Assembly: GCA_947443815.1 (NCBI GenBank)
Contig: CANEXR010000153.1
Coordinates: 1 to 7,039, forward strand
Direction: 5' to 3'
DNA: 7,039 bases
From: Flavobacteriaceae bacterium
GTDB lineage: Bacteria > Bacteroidota > Bacteroidia > Flavobacteriales > Flavobacteriaceae
Shown: in pieces, positions 1 through 5,877 of the stretch
How the letters are laid out: the number at the start of each line of letters is the position of its first letter
How positions within the stretch are numbered: position 1 is the first letter of the stretch
Notes under the pieces: generated by a model
Databases searched by the model: none
The model's input: the letters and a program-made list of their open reading frames with translations, nothing else
What the model was told of the DNA's origin: nothing
Made by a program: the position numbers and the translations under genes

Positions 1-534
1 AAAAGAATTATTATTTGTAAACCCAAAAATTTAGGTTTATCCATGGATTTTGTTGATTTTACCTGGGATGAGGTAGAAGGTACTTTTGTCAAAGAAAATA
101 TTTTGGGTTCTGAGTTTTCTTTTTCTACCAAAACCAATATGGAAGTTTCCATTGATTATATTCCAAAAATTCAAGCTCGAAAAATCTTTACTTACGCCAA
201 AGAACAATTGGATATTCTTAAGAATGGAAACATACCGTCAGTTGCTGTTGTAGAGGAAGTTATGCCTCCAGTATTGGAACAAGAAACGGAAACTATCGAA
301 GAAATGGAAACGGAAGAGGTAACTAGTTTTGCCGAAATAATGCCAGCTGTGCCTGATTATACAGCGCCTTTGAACACGGTTACTGAAGCAACAGAAAACG
401 AAAATAATTCAGCAGCATTATCTCAAGATGAATTATTTGCTAAATTACAAAACTATAAAAAACTCCTTGATAACGGATTAATCTTGCAAGGTGAATATGA
501 CGCTTTCAAAAAAGAAATTTTGAGTCAAATGTAA
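1..534 (+). CDS. PH-like domain plus SHOCT domain protein, 5' end outside the window
   Basis: The reading frame is open from base 1, so the ATG at 43 is probably an internal methionine. The residues before it (KRIIICKPKNLGLS) read as continuous protein, and the true start lies upstream. The visible part resembles the end of a bacterial PH-like domain (FTWDEVEGTFVKENILG, then IPKIQARKIFTYAKEQLDIL). An acidic, Glu/Pro/Thr-rich linker follows. The last 36 or so residues fit the SHOCT pattern: a first helix (DELFAKLQNYKKLLDNGLI), then GEYDAFKKEIL. SHOCT domains are short C-terminal helical pairs thought to mediate oligomerisation or protein contacts. No catalytic residues or membrane segments are visible, so the cellular role is unknown. 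The stop codon is followed by a strong hairpin facing the convergent DUF4407 gene. I am fairly sure of SHOCT and less sure of the PH-like assignment. Confidence 0.8.
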   Translation, partial: KRIIICKPKNLGLSMDFVDFTWDEVEGTFVKENILGSEFSFSTKTNMEVSIDYIPKIQARKIFTYAKEQLDILKNGNIPSVAVVEEVMPPVLEQETETIEEMETEEVTSFAEIMPAVPDYTAPLNTVTEATENENNSAALSQDELFAKLQNYKKLLDNGLILQGEYDAFKKEILSQM

Positions 535-575
535 ATTAGACATTGAGGCGAATCTAATTAAGTCATACAATCAAA

Positions 576-622
576 AAAGGCATACAACCAAAAGAGTAAA
601 TATCTTTTGGTTGTATGCCTTT
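576..622. terminator. Bidirectional Rho-independent terminator between convergent genes
   Basis: Bases 576-595 and 603-622 are perfectly complementary (20 bp) around a 7-nt loop (gtaaata). Read on the minus strand, the stem runs into six T (complement of 573-578), which suits the end of the DUF4407 gene at 641. On the + strand only TTT and a mixed tail follow, but the stem itself is strong enough to end the SHOCT gene transcript as well. Confidence 0.9.
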
Positions 623-640
623 CAAGTTTATAATTGCAGA

Positions 641-1741
641 CTAAAGTGTTTTTTTCTGCTTTTCTAGAAAATTATTCGATTGTAATTCGAGTAAATCAGT
701 TGCGTTTTTTCGTTGTAAATCATATAGTTTTTTATCGTCTGAAATCGCTTCGTATACTTTGTCATGCATGGCAGCACTTGTTTTTACAAGTAAACTTCGT
801 TGGTATTTGTCCTGCTCTATAGTGGCTTTTAAAGCTGTTTCCAAGTCTTCTAATTTATAATCATACTCGCCTTTTGGGGACAATAATTTGGCAATAATTG
901 GGGATGTCTCAATAGCTAAAAACAATAACATAATAAAGAAAGAAGGCAACCAAGGTAATTTGTTCAAAGCATTAATTCGTGCCATTAAACCATCAAATCC
1001 ATCAATAATGGGTTGTGTTTCGGATACTTTTTTGTCTAAATCGGCTTCTAATATTTTGGAGTTTTTTTCCTTTTCAGCAATTTTAGCTTGATTAATTTTT
1101 CGTAAAGTATCCAGTTCTTTTTTAGCTAAATCATGTTTGGCTATTTTTTCTTTAAAAACAGGACCTTTTCCTAATTTTTTAGTTCCAGCTGTGCCTTCCG
1201 CTTCAGTGATGTAGGTTTCGTATAATGTATTTACTTCTGTTTCTTTCTTTGTAATTTCCGATTTTAAACTAGCGACATCCGTTTTGTTTTTATCTAAATC
1301 TGATTTGAAATAATTAGCCACCTCCTTTTTATTATTCAAAGCCATGGTGTTTTTTTCTTTCAATAAAACGGTATTGATTTCTTTTTCGAAAATTTTAATT
1401 TCTAAAGGTTTTGAAATAACAATAGCAATAATTATTGCTAAAATAATTCGCGGTGTTGCCTGAAGAAATTCACTCCAAAAGCGATCTCTTTTTCGAATGG
1501 TAGAAACGATAAATCGGTCTAAATTGAAAATAAGTAAACTCCACACCAATCCAAATAATAAAGCAGGAATTAGGTCGTCAAAAACAGTGAATAGTGCAAA
1601 AGCACTAGCTATAAAAGCCATTACAGCAGTAAAAAAAACGGTGGCGCCAATTCCAACAAATTTAGTTTGTTCGCCTTCGGAGCAACCTTCGAGTAGGTTT
1701 TTATCCGCCCCTGAACAGAGGATAAAGAATTGTTTTAACAT
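641..1741 (-). CDS. DUF4407 family membrane protein with a large coiled-coil loop
   Basis: This 366-residue protein has the DUF4407 layout. The N-terminus reads MLKQFFILCSGAD. Two hydrophobic segments lie at about 29-54 and 57-79, the second ending in the conserved-looking NLDRFIVS. A third lies at about 97-112 (IILAIIIAIVIS) and a fourth at about 264-286 (FFIMLLFLAIE). Between the third and fourth is a Lys/Glu-rich region (about 115-245) that reads as long coiled coil. With the N-terminus inside, four membrane passes would put this coiled coil in the periplasm and the charged C-terminal 80 residues in the cytoplasm; that topology is inferred. The family has no known biochemical function. Length and both ends look complete. 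It has its own -7 element and is separated from pckA upstream by pckA's terminator, so it is probably monocistronic. Confidence 0.88.
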   Translation of the reverse strand: MLKQFFILCSGADKNLLEGCSEGEQTKFVGIGATVFFTAVMAFIASAFALFTVFDDLIPALLFGLVWSLLIFNLDRFIVSTIRKRDRFWSEFLQATPRIILAIIIAIVISKPLEIKIFEKEINTVLLKEKNTMALNNKKEVANYFKSDLDKNKTDVASLKSEITKKETEVNTLYETYITEAEGTAGTKKLGKGPVFKEKIAKHDLAKKELDTLRKINQAKIAEKEKNSKILEADLDKKVSETQPIIDGFDGLMARINALNKLPWLPSFFIMLLFLAIETSPIIAKLLSPKGEYDYKLEDLETALKATIEQDKYQRSLLVKTSAAMHDKVYEAISDDKKLYDLQRKNATDLLELQSNNFLEKQKKTL

Positions 1742-1770
1742 GATTGATTTTTTTGATTGATTGATGATTG

Positions 1771-1778
1771 CAAATTTA
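1771..1778 (-). promoter_or_regulatory. Putative -7 element of the DUF4407 gene
   Basis: The minus strand reads TAAATTTG, an exact match to the Bacteroidota -7 consensus TAnnTTTG, ending 29 nt before the DUF4407 start codon. No TTTG is present at the expected -33 position, so support comes from the -7 box and its placement only. The short leader contains repeated TGAT/TTGA units and no Shine-Dalgarno sequence. Confidence 0.5.
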
Positions 1779-1872
1779 ACGCCAAAAAATGAATTTTGGT
1801 ATAAATACTTGATAGGTATTGATTTAAATTTTTTAGGCTACCATTTTTTTTACTTTTGTAGCGGGTTTAAAT

Positions 1873-1902
1873 AAAAAAGAGTCGCGTTTTTAGTGCGACT
1901 CT
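1873..1902 (-). terminator. Rho-independent terminator of pckA
   Basis: An 8-bp GC-containing stem (1878-1885 with 1895-1902, GCGACTCT on the minus strand) closes a 9-nt loop. On the minus strand it is followed by TTTTT. It starts 21 nt after the pckA stop codon. On the + strand the stem is followed by a CT repeat rather than T, so it acts in the pckA direction. Confidence 0.85.
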
Positions 1903-1923
1903 CTCTCTTGAATTATAATTAAC

Positions 1924-3525
1924 TTATGCTAAAGGCGCTCCTGCCATTATTTCGGCATTCGCAAATTCTTCAAATTTGGCAAAATTGGCTTTAAATTTTT
2001 CTGCTAATTCAACTGCTTTTTTATCGTATAATTCTGGATCTTGCCAAGTGTTTCTAGGATTTAATATTTCGCTAGGGACATTAGGACACGATTGTGGTTT
2101 TGCAATTCCAAATACTTTGTGATTTTCATATACTACATGATCTAAGTCTCCGTTGAGGGCAGCCGTAATCATGGCGCGGGTATATTTTAATTTCATTCGG
2201 CTTCCAACTCCATAAGGACCACCAGTCCAACCCGTATTGATTAGCCAAACTTTTACATTCGCATCTTTCATTTTTTTGCTTAACATTTCAGCGTATTTTG
2301 TTGGATGTAGTGGCATAAAAGGCGCGCCAAAACAAGCTGAAAAGTTAGGTTGTGGCTCTGTTACTCCTGCTTCTGTTCCCGCTACTTTTGCGGTATAACC
2401 AGATATAAAATGATAAGCAGCTTGCCCAGAGGTTAGTTTTGAAATTGGAGGTAAAATTCCAAAAGAATCTGCCGTTAAAAAAAAGATGTTTTTTGGATTA
2501 TTTCCTATCGAACCAGGTTGAATATTGTCTATATGATATATTGGATAGCTTACTCTGGTATTTGGAGTAATGGAAACATCGCTATAATCCACCTCGTTTG
2601 TTCCCTCTTTGAACACCACATTTTCCAGTATTGCTCCTTTTTTGATGGCTCTATAAATGTCTGGTTCGTTTTCTTCTGACAGATTAATTACTTTGGCATA
2701 ACAACCGCCTTCAAAATTGAAAACGGTATTTTCATTTGTCCATCCATGTTCGTCGTCACCAATTAGTTTGCGGTTTGGATCTGCTGATAAAGTTGTTTTG
2801 CCTGTTCCGGATAACCCAAAGAAAATGGCAGTATCTCCATTTTCTCCAACATTGGCGCTGCAATGCATGGGTAAAGTATTTTTAAAAACGGGTAAGATAA
2901 AATTCAAGGCAGAAAAAATACCTTTTTTCATTTCTCCAGTATATCCAGTTCCTCCAATGAGTGCTATTTTTTTTGTAAAATCTAAAATTGCAAAATTAGC
3001 TTGTCGTGTTCCATCAACTGCTGGATCTGCTTTGAAATCCGGTGCACAGATAACGGTCCATTCGGGCTCAAAATGGTCTAATTCTTTTTCTTCAGGTCTC
3101 AAAAACATATTGAAACAGAATAAATTTGCCCAAGCAGTTTCCGTAACTACTCGAACATTTAATCTGTAATTAGTATCGGCACATACATAAGTATCTCTAA
3201 CAAAAACTTCTTTGTTCGATAAATAGTTGGTTACTTTGTGGTATAAAGCATCAAAAGCAGCTGCTTCGAATGGGATATTTACATTGCCCCACCAGACTTT
3301 ATCTTCGGTGATGGCATCTTTTACTATAAATCGATCTTGAGGGGAACGACCTGTAAATTCACCAGTATTGATGGCTAATGCTCCAGTGGAATTTTCAATT
3401 CCTTGACCAGATTCAATTGTTATTCGGTGCAATTCTGCTGCAGTTAGTTGATAATGAATGTTGGAACTTTTGATTCCAAGATTTTTTAACGAAATCGATT
3501 GCGTAAATAAGGCGTAATTCTCCAT
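1924..3525 (-). CDS. pckA: Phosphoenolpyruvate carboxykinase (ATP)
   Basis: The enzyme converts oxaloacetate and ATP to phosphoenolpyruvate, ADP and CO2, the entry step of gluconeogenesis in the cytoplasm. At 533 residues it has the usual length of the ATP-dependent family. Diagnostic motifs are all intact: TGRSPQDRF at 58-66 (oxaloacetate-binding Arg), GGTGYTGEMKKG at 191-202 (metal/substrate-binding Lys region), the P-loop GLSGTGKTTLS at 237-247, LIGDDEHGW at 254-262 (metal-binding Asp pair), NTRVSYP at 322-328 and SGYTAKVAGTE at 375-385. The P-loop with GTGKTT marks the ATP class rather than the GTP class. The start is supported by a -7 box 33 nt upstream. The 70-nt gap to the upstream DUF423 gene contains no terminator, so some read-through from it is possible. 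Confidence 0.98.
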   Translation of the reverse strand: MENYALFTQSISLKNLGIKSSNIHYQLTAAELHRITIESGQGIENSTGALAINTGEFTGRSPQDRFIVKDAITEDKVWWGNVNIPFEAAAFDALYHKVTNYLSNKEVFVRDTYVCADTNYRLNVRVVTETAWANLFCFNMFLRPEEKELDHFEPEWTVICAPDFKADPAVDGTRQANFAILDFTKKIALIGGTGYTGEMKKGIFSALNFILPVFKNTLPMHCSANVGENGDTAIFFGLSGTGKTTLSADPNRKLIGDDEHGWTNENTVFNFEGGCYAKVINLSEENEPDIYRAIKKGAILENVVFKEGTNEVDYSDVSITPNTRVSYPIYHIDNIQPGSIGNNPKNIFFLTADSFGILPPISKLTSGQAAYHFISGYTAKVAGTEAGVTEPQPNFSACFGAPFMPLHPTKYAEMLSKKMKDANVKVWLINTGWTGGPYGVGSRMKLKYTRAMITAALNGDLDHVVYENHKVFGIAKPQSCPNVPSEILNPRNTWQDPELYDKKAVELAEKFKANFAKFEEFANAEIMAGAPLA

Positions 3526-3557
3526 AAATTTATAGTTGTGATTTGTTTATCAGACCG

Positions 3558-3565
3558 CAAAAGTA
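3558..3565 (-). promoter_or_regulatory. Putative -7 element of pckA
   Basis: The minus strand reads TACTTTTG, an exact TAnnTTTG match, ending 32 nt before the pckA ATG. The same octamer occurs upstream of the DUF423 gene. No clear TTTG is seen at -33. The predicted transcript starts a few bases downstream, giving a leader of roughly 25 nt. Confidence 0.6.
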
Positions 3566-3595
3566 TAAATTAATTTTAAAAAACCCTTTTCTATT

Positions 3596-3991
3596 TTATA
3601 TTTTCTTTTTAGTGCTCTTTATAAAGTCAAATGTTAAAATTCCCCAAGCGCTTATTAATAAGAAACCACCGATAGGCGTTACAAAACCAATGACTTTAAA
3701 GTCAAATGTAGTCAGGCTGTTAGTCGCTAATAAATAGATTGAACCAGAGAAAAATACAACTCCAAAAAACACCAAATAATAGATTGCTTTTTTTGTTTTC
3801 TCAGATAAATTGGACATTGTTCCTATAAGGATTAAAAACAACGCATGATACATTTGATAGCGAACTCCAGTTTCAAAAGTTGAAAGTTGTTCCACTGTCA
3901 GTACTTTTTTTAGTGCATGAGCACCAAAAGCACCCAAAATTATGGCAATCATTCCAAAAATTGCGCCTGTCGAAAGTAGTTTCTTATCCAT
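3596..3991 (-). CDS. DUF423 family small membrane protein (YgdD/YwdK-like)
   Basis: This 131-residue protein is almost entirely hydrophobic, with about four membrane helices (roughly 7-26, 45-60, 68-89 and 98-122). Family hallmarks are visible: GAFGAHALKK at 20-29, TFETGVRYQMYHALFL at 38-53, FSGSIYLLA at 81-89 and TPIGGFLLISAW at 105-116. It is an inner-membrane protein of unknown function, related to E. coli YgdD, and the family has no demonstrated substrate. Length is normal and both ends look complete. It is divergent from the saccharopine dehydrogenase gene and lies 70 nt upstream of pckA on the same strand with no terminator between them. Its own -7 box lies only 17 nt before the ATG, so its leader should be very short. 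Confidence 0.93.
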   Translation of the reverse strand: MDKKLLSTGAIFGMIAIILGAFGAHALKKVLTVEQLSTFETGVRYQMYHALFLILIGTMSNLSEKTKKAIYYLVFFGVVFFSGSIYLLATNSLTTFDFKVIGFVTPIGGFLLISAWGILTFDFIKSTKKKI

Positions 3992-4008
3992 TTTTGATAT
4001 CTTTTTTA

Positions 4009-4035
4009 CAAAAGTATTCCTTATAATACTAGCAA
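4009..4035 (-). promoter_or_regulatory. Putative promoter of the DUF423 gene
   Basis: The minus strand has TACTTTTG (4009-4016), an exact -7 match, with TTG at 4033-4035 as a possible -33 element. The spacing of 16 nt is slightly short compared with the usual 17-23 in Flavobacterium. The box ends 17 nt from the start codon, implying a leader of about 10-13 nt. Confidence 0.55.
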
Positions 4036-4060
4036 TATAATTTTTTTCAAAATACTTTTT

Positions 4061-4079
4061 ATTGTGTTTTTAACACAAT
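4061..4079. promoter_or_regulatory. Operator-like inverted repeat upstream of the saccharopine dehydrogenase promoter
   Basis: ATTGTGTT (4061-4068) and AACACAAT (4072-4079) are perfect 8-bp arms around TTT. The repeat ends 3 nt before the -33 element of the + strand promoter. A third copy of the core, TTGTGTT at 4112-4118, overlaps the end of the -7 box and the likely transcription start. This placement suits a transcription factor site, but the region is very AT-rich and the regulator is unknown. Confidence 0.4.
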
Positions 4080-4082
4080 TAA

Positions 4083-4114
4083 TTTGTTATAAATACAACA
4101 ATATTGTACATTTG
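4083..4114 (+). promoter_or_regulatory. Full-consensus Bacteroidota promoter for the saccharopine dehydrogenase gene
   Basis: TTTG (4083-4086) is followed after 20 nt by TACATTTG (4107-4114), matching both the -33 and -7 elements at optimal spacing. Transcription should start near 4120, leaving a leader of about 160 nt before the ATG at 4281. The spacer contains the perfect palindrome ACAATATTGT (4098-4107), which touches the first base of the -7 box. Confidence 0.75.
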
Positions 4115-4224
4115 TGTTATATTTAATTATTTAAACTCTCTTAATTATATTAACGCGGGCATTAAGTATAAAAATTTTAATTTTGGATATGCTTTTGAGG
4201 TTTGATTTTGTATTATCATACTAA

Positions 4225-4284
4225 ATGAAAAGAGAAGTATTATTCAATCCTATCCAACGAATACAAATTAATCAAAATACATGA
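4225..4284 (+). CDS. Possible 19-codon leader ORF overlapping the next start codon
   Basis: An ATG directly after an in-frame TAA opens a short frame encoding MKREVLFNPIQRIQINQNT. Its TGA overlaps the saccharopine dehydrogenase ATG as ATGA (4281-4284), the classic arrangement for translational coupling. It lies inside the predicted long leader. It has no run of lysine codons, so an attenuation peptide sensing lysine is not supported. In AT-rich DNA such a frame can arise by chance, so conservation would be needed to accept it. Confidence 0.3.
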   Translation: MKREVLFNPIQRIQINQNT

Positions 4285-5651
4285 GAACAATTCTAATTAT
4301 TGGTGCAGGAAGATCTGCTTCGTCATTGATACAGTACCTTTTGAACAAATCCGAAGAAGAGAACTTACATCTTATTATTGGAGATTTATCCTTAGAATTG
4401 GCTCAAAAAAAAACCAATAATCACCCAAATGCGACTCCAATATCCTTAGATATTTTTGATGAAAATCAAAGAAAAGAGGCGATTCAAAAAGCCAATATTG
4501 TCATATCCATGTTGCCAGCGCATCTTCATGTTGAAGTAGCCAAAGATTGTATTAGTTATAAAAAACATCTGGTTACAGCCTCTTATGTAAGTGATGCGAT
4601 GCAAGCATTAGACGCAGCAGCCAAAGAAAATAATTTGATTTTCATGAATGAAATAGGCCTTGATCCAGGCGTAGATCACATGAGTGCTATGAAAGTCATT
4701 GACGAAATCAAAGACAAGGGTGGAAAAATGCTTTTGTTTGAATCCTTTTGTGGTGGACTTGTAGCACCAGAATCTGACAACAATCTTTGGAATTATAAAT
4801 TTACTTGGGCCCCCCGAAATGTAGTATTAGCAGGGCAGGGCGGAGCTGCAAAATTCATACAAGAAGGCGCTTATAAATACATTCCGTATTGCAATTTATT
4901 TCGCAGAACAGAATTCTTAGAAGTTGAAGATTATGGGCGTTTTGAAGCCTATTCAAATCGGGATTCACTCAAATACAGAAGTGTGTATGGCTTAGATGAG
5001 GTGTTAACATTATACCGAGGTACCATTCGCAAAGTTGGATTTTCAAAAGCATGGAATATGTTTGTACAGCTTGGTATGACAGACGACAGTTACATCATGG
5101 AAGATTCAGAAAACATGAGTTACCGACAATTTGTAAATTCTTTTTTACCCTATCATCCCACAGATTCAGTCGAAATCAAAACACGATTCATTCTGAAAAT
5201 TGACCAAGATGATAGTATGTGGGACAAATTATTGGAATTGGACCTATTCAGCAGAGAGAAAAAAGTAGGATTAATAAATGCTACTCCCGCACAAATTCTC
5301 GAAAAAATCCTGAGCGATAGCTGGACTTTACAGCCCAAAGACAAAGATATGATTGTCATGTATCATAAATTTGGATACGAATTAAACGGCAAAAAAGAAC
5401 AAATTGACTCCAAAATGGTCTGTATTGGCGAGGATCAAACTTATACCGCCATGTCAAAAACAGTTGGTTTACCAGTAGCTATGGCAACCTTACTGATATT
5501 AAATGGAAAAATAACTACTCCAGGTGTGCAACTTCCCATTCGAAAAGAAGTGTACTTGCCCATTTTAAAGGAGTTAGAACAATATGCTGTTGTTTTCAAA
5601 GAGCAACACATGCCTTATTTGGGATACAACCCAGATAAGGATTTTAATTAG
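4281..5651 (+). CDS. Saccharopine dehydrogenase family protein (LYS9-like)
   Basis: This 456-residue cytoplasmic oxidoreductase has an N-terminal Rossmann fold with the dinucleotide-binding motif IGAGRSAS (7-14) and IIGDLS (32-37). ISMLPAHLH (75-83) and VTASYVSD (98-105) follow. The substrate-binding C-terminal domain opens with MNEIGLDPGVDHM (122-134), a hallmark of the saccharopine dehydrogenase/reductase group. Family members catalyse NAD(P)-linked interconversion of saccharopine with glutamate and aminoadipate semialdehyde. Length agrees with the fungal LYS9-type enzyme. Bacteria of this group normally make lysine through diaminopimelate, so a catabolic role or a related opine or carboxynorspermidine-type substrate is also possible; the exact substrate is not settled by sequence. 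The start is chosen because MRTILIIGAG begins the first strand. The gene is monocistronic, with a consensus promoter 160 nt upstream and a strong terminator downstream. Confidence 0.9.
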   Translation: MRTILIIGAGRSASSLIQYLLNKSEEENLHLIIGDLSLELAQKKTNNHPNATPISLDIFDENQRKEAIQKANIVISMLPAHLHVEVAKDCISYKKHLVTASYVSDAMQALDAAAKENNLIFMNEIGLDPGVDHMSAMKVIDEIKDKGGKMLLFESFCGGLVAPESDNNLWNYKFTWAPRNVVLAGQGGAAKFIQEGAYKYIPYCNLFRRTEFLEVEDYGRFEAYSNRDSLKYRSVYGLDEVLTLYRGTIRKVGFSKAWNMFVQLGMTDDSYIMEDSENMSYRQFVNSFLPYHPTDSVEIKTRFILKIDQDDSMWDKLLELDLFSREKKVGLINATPAQILEKILSDSWTLQPKDKDMIVMYHKFGYELNGKKEQIDSKMVCIGEDQTYTAMSKTVGLPVAMATLLILNGKITTPGVQLPIRKEVYLPILKELEQYAVVFKEQHMPYLGYNPDKDFN

Positions 5652-5678
5652 CAGTTTTTTAGATTTTTTTTTAGTTTT

Positions 5679-5723
5679 AAAAATCCGTTGCTCTTGTTAT
5701 CAAAGAGAGTAGCGGATTTTTTT
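5679..5723 (+). terminator. Rho-independent terminator of the saccharopine dehydrogenase gene
   Basis: Bases 5679-5694 pair with 5706-5721 (16 pairs, two of them G-U wobbles) around an 11-nt loop. The run of seven T at 5717-5723 closes the structure. It lies 27 nt after the stop codon and isolates this gene from the downstream lipoprotein gene. Confidence 0.88.
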
Positions 5724-5780
5724 ATGCCTTTAAAGTAATAAAACCAAAGAATGTTTTTTCTCATAAATTAATTCATTTGG

Positions 5781-5821
5781 ATCAGTCAGTAATCTCAGAT
5801 TGTAGCTAATACTGGTCTGAT
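5781..5821. promoter_or_regulatory. Imperfect inverted repeat upstream of the GH114-like lipoprotein gene
   Basis: ATCAG-t-CAGTA (5781-5791) is complementary to TACTG-gt-CTGAT (5810-5821), giving ten paired bases interrupted by a small internal bulge. The 18-nt loop overlaps a second small palindrome, AATCTcAGATT (5791-5801). No T-run follows, so it is not a terminator. It may be an operator or a structured leader element. No convincing TAnnTTTG promoter was found in this 154-nt gap. Confidence 0.3.
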
Positions 5822-5847
5822 TCATTCCTTCAAAATAATTAGCAAAA

Positions 5848-5859
5848 AACAACGTTGTT
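5848..5859. promoter_or_regulatory. Perfect 12-bp palindrome before the lipoprotein gene start
   Basis: AACAACGTTGTT is a perfect palindrome ending 18 nt before the ATG at 5878. Its position close to the start would suit an operator or a hairpin controlling translation. It stands alone and no known regulator site is recognised. Confidence 0.3.
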
Positions 5860-5877
5860 AGTACAAACTTATTTAAG

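Noticed and set aside
1497..1760. 87-codon + strand frame opposite the start of the DUF4407 gene
   Set aside because: It is a shadow of the well-supported minus-strand membrane protein.
1851..1858. TACTTTTG on the + strand, an exact -7 match pointing toward the end of pckA
   Set aside because: No TTG lies at a suitable -33 distance, no gene follows in that direction, and such octamers occur by chance in AT-rich DNA. An antisense RNA to pckA is conceivable but unsupported.
2717..3169. 150-codon + strand frame opposite pckA
   Set aside because: It is antisense to the conserved core of PEP carboxykinase, including the P-loop, and its translation resembles no protein family.
4140..4166. Six-base inverted repeat CTTAAT/ATTAAG in the saccharopine dehydrogenase leader
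   Set aside because: The arms are short and AT-only apart from one pair, with a 15-nt loop, and no riboswitch-like structure could be recognised around it.
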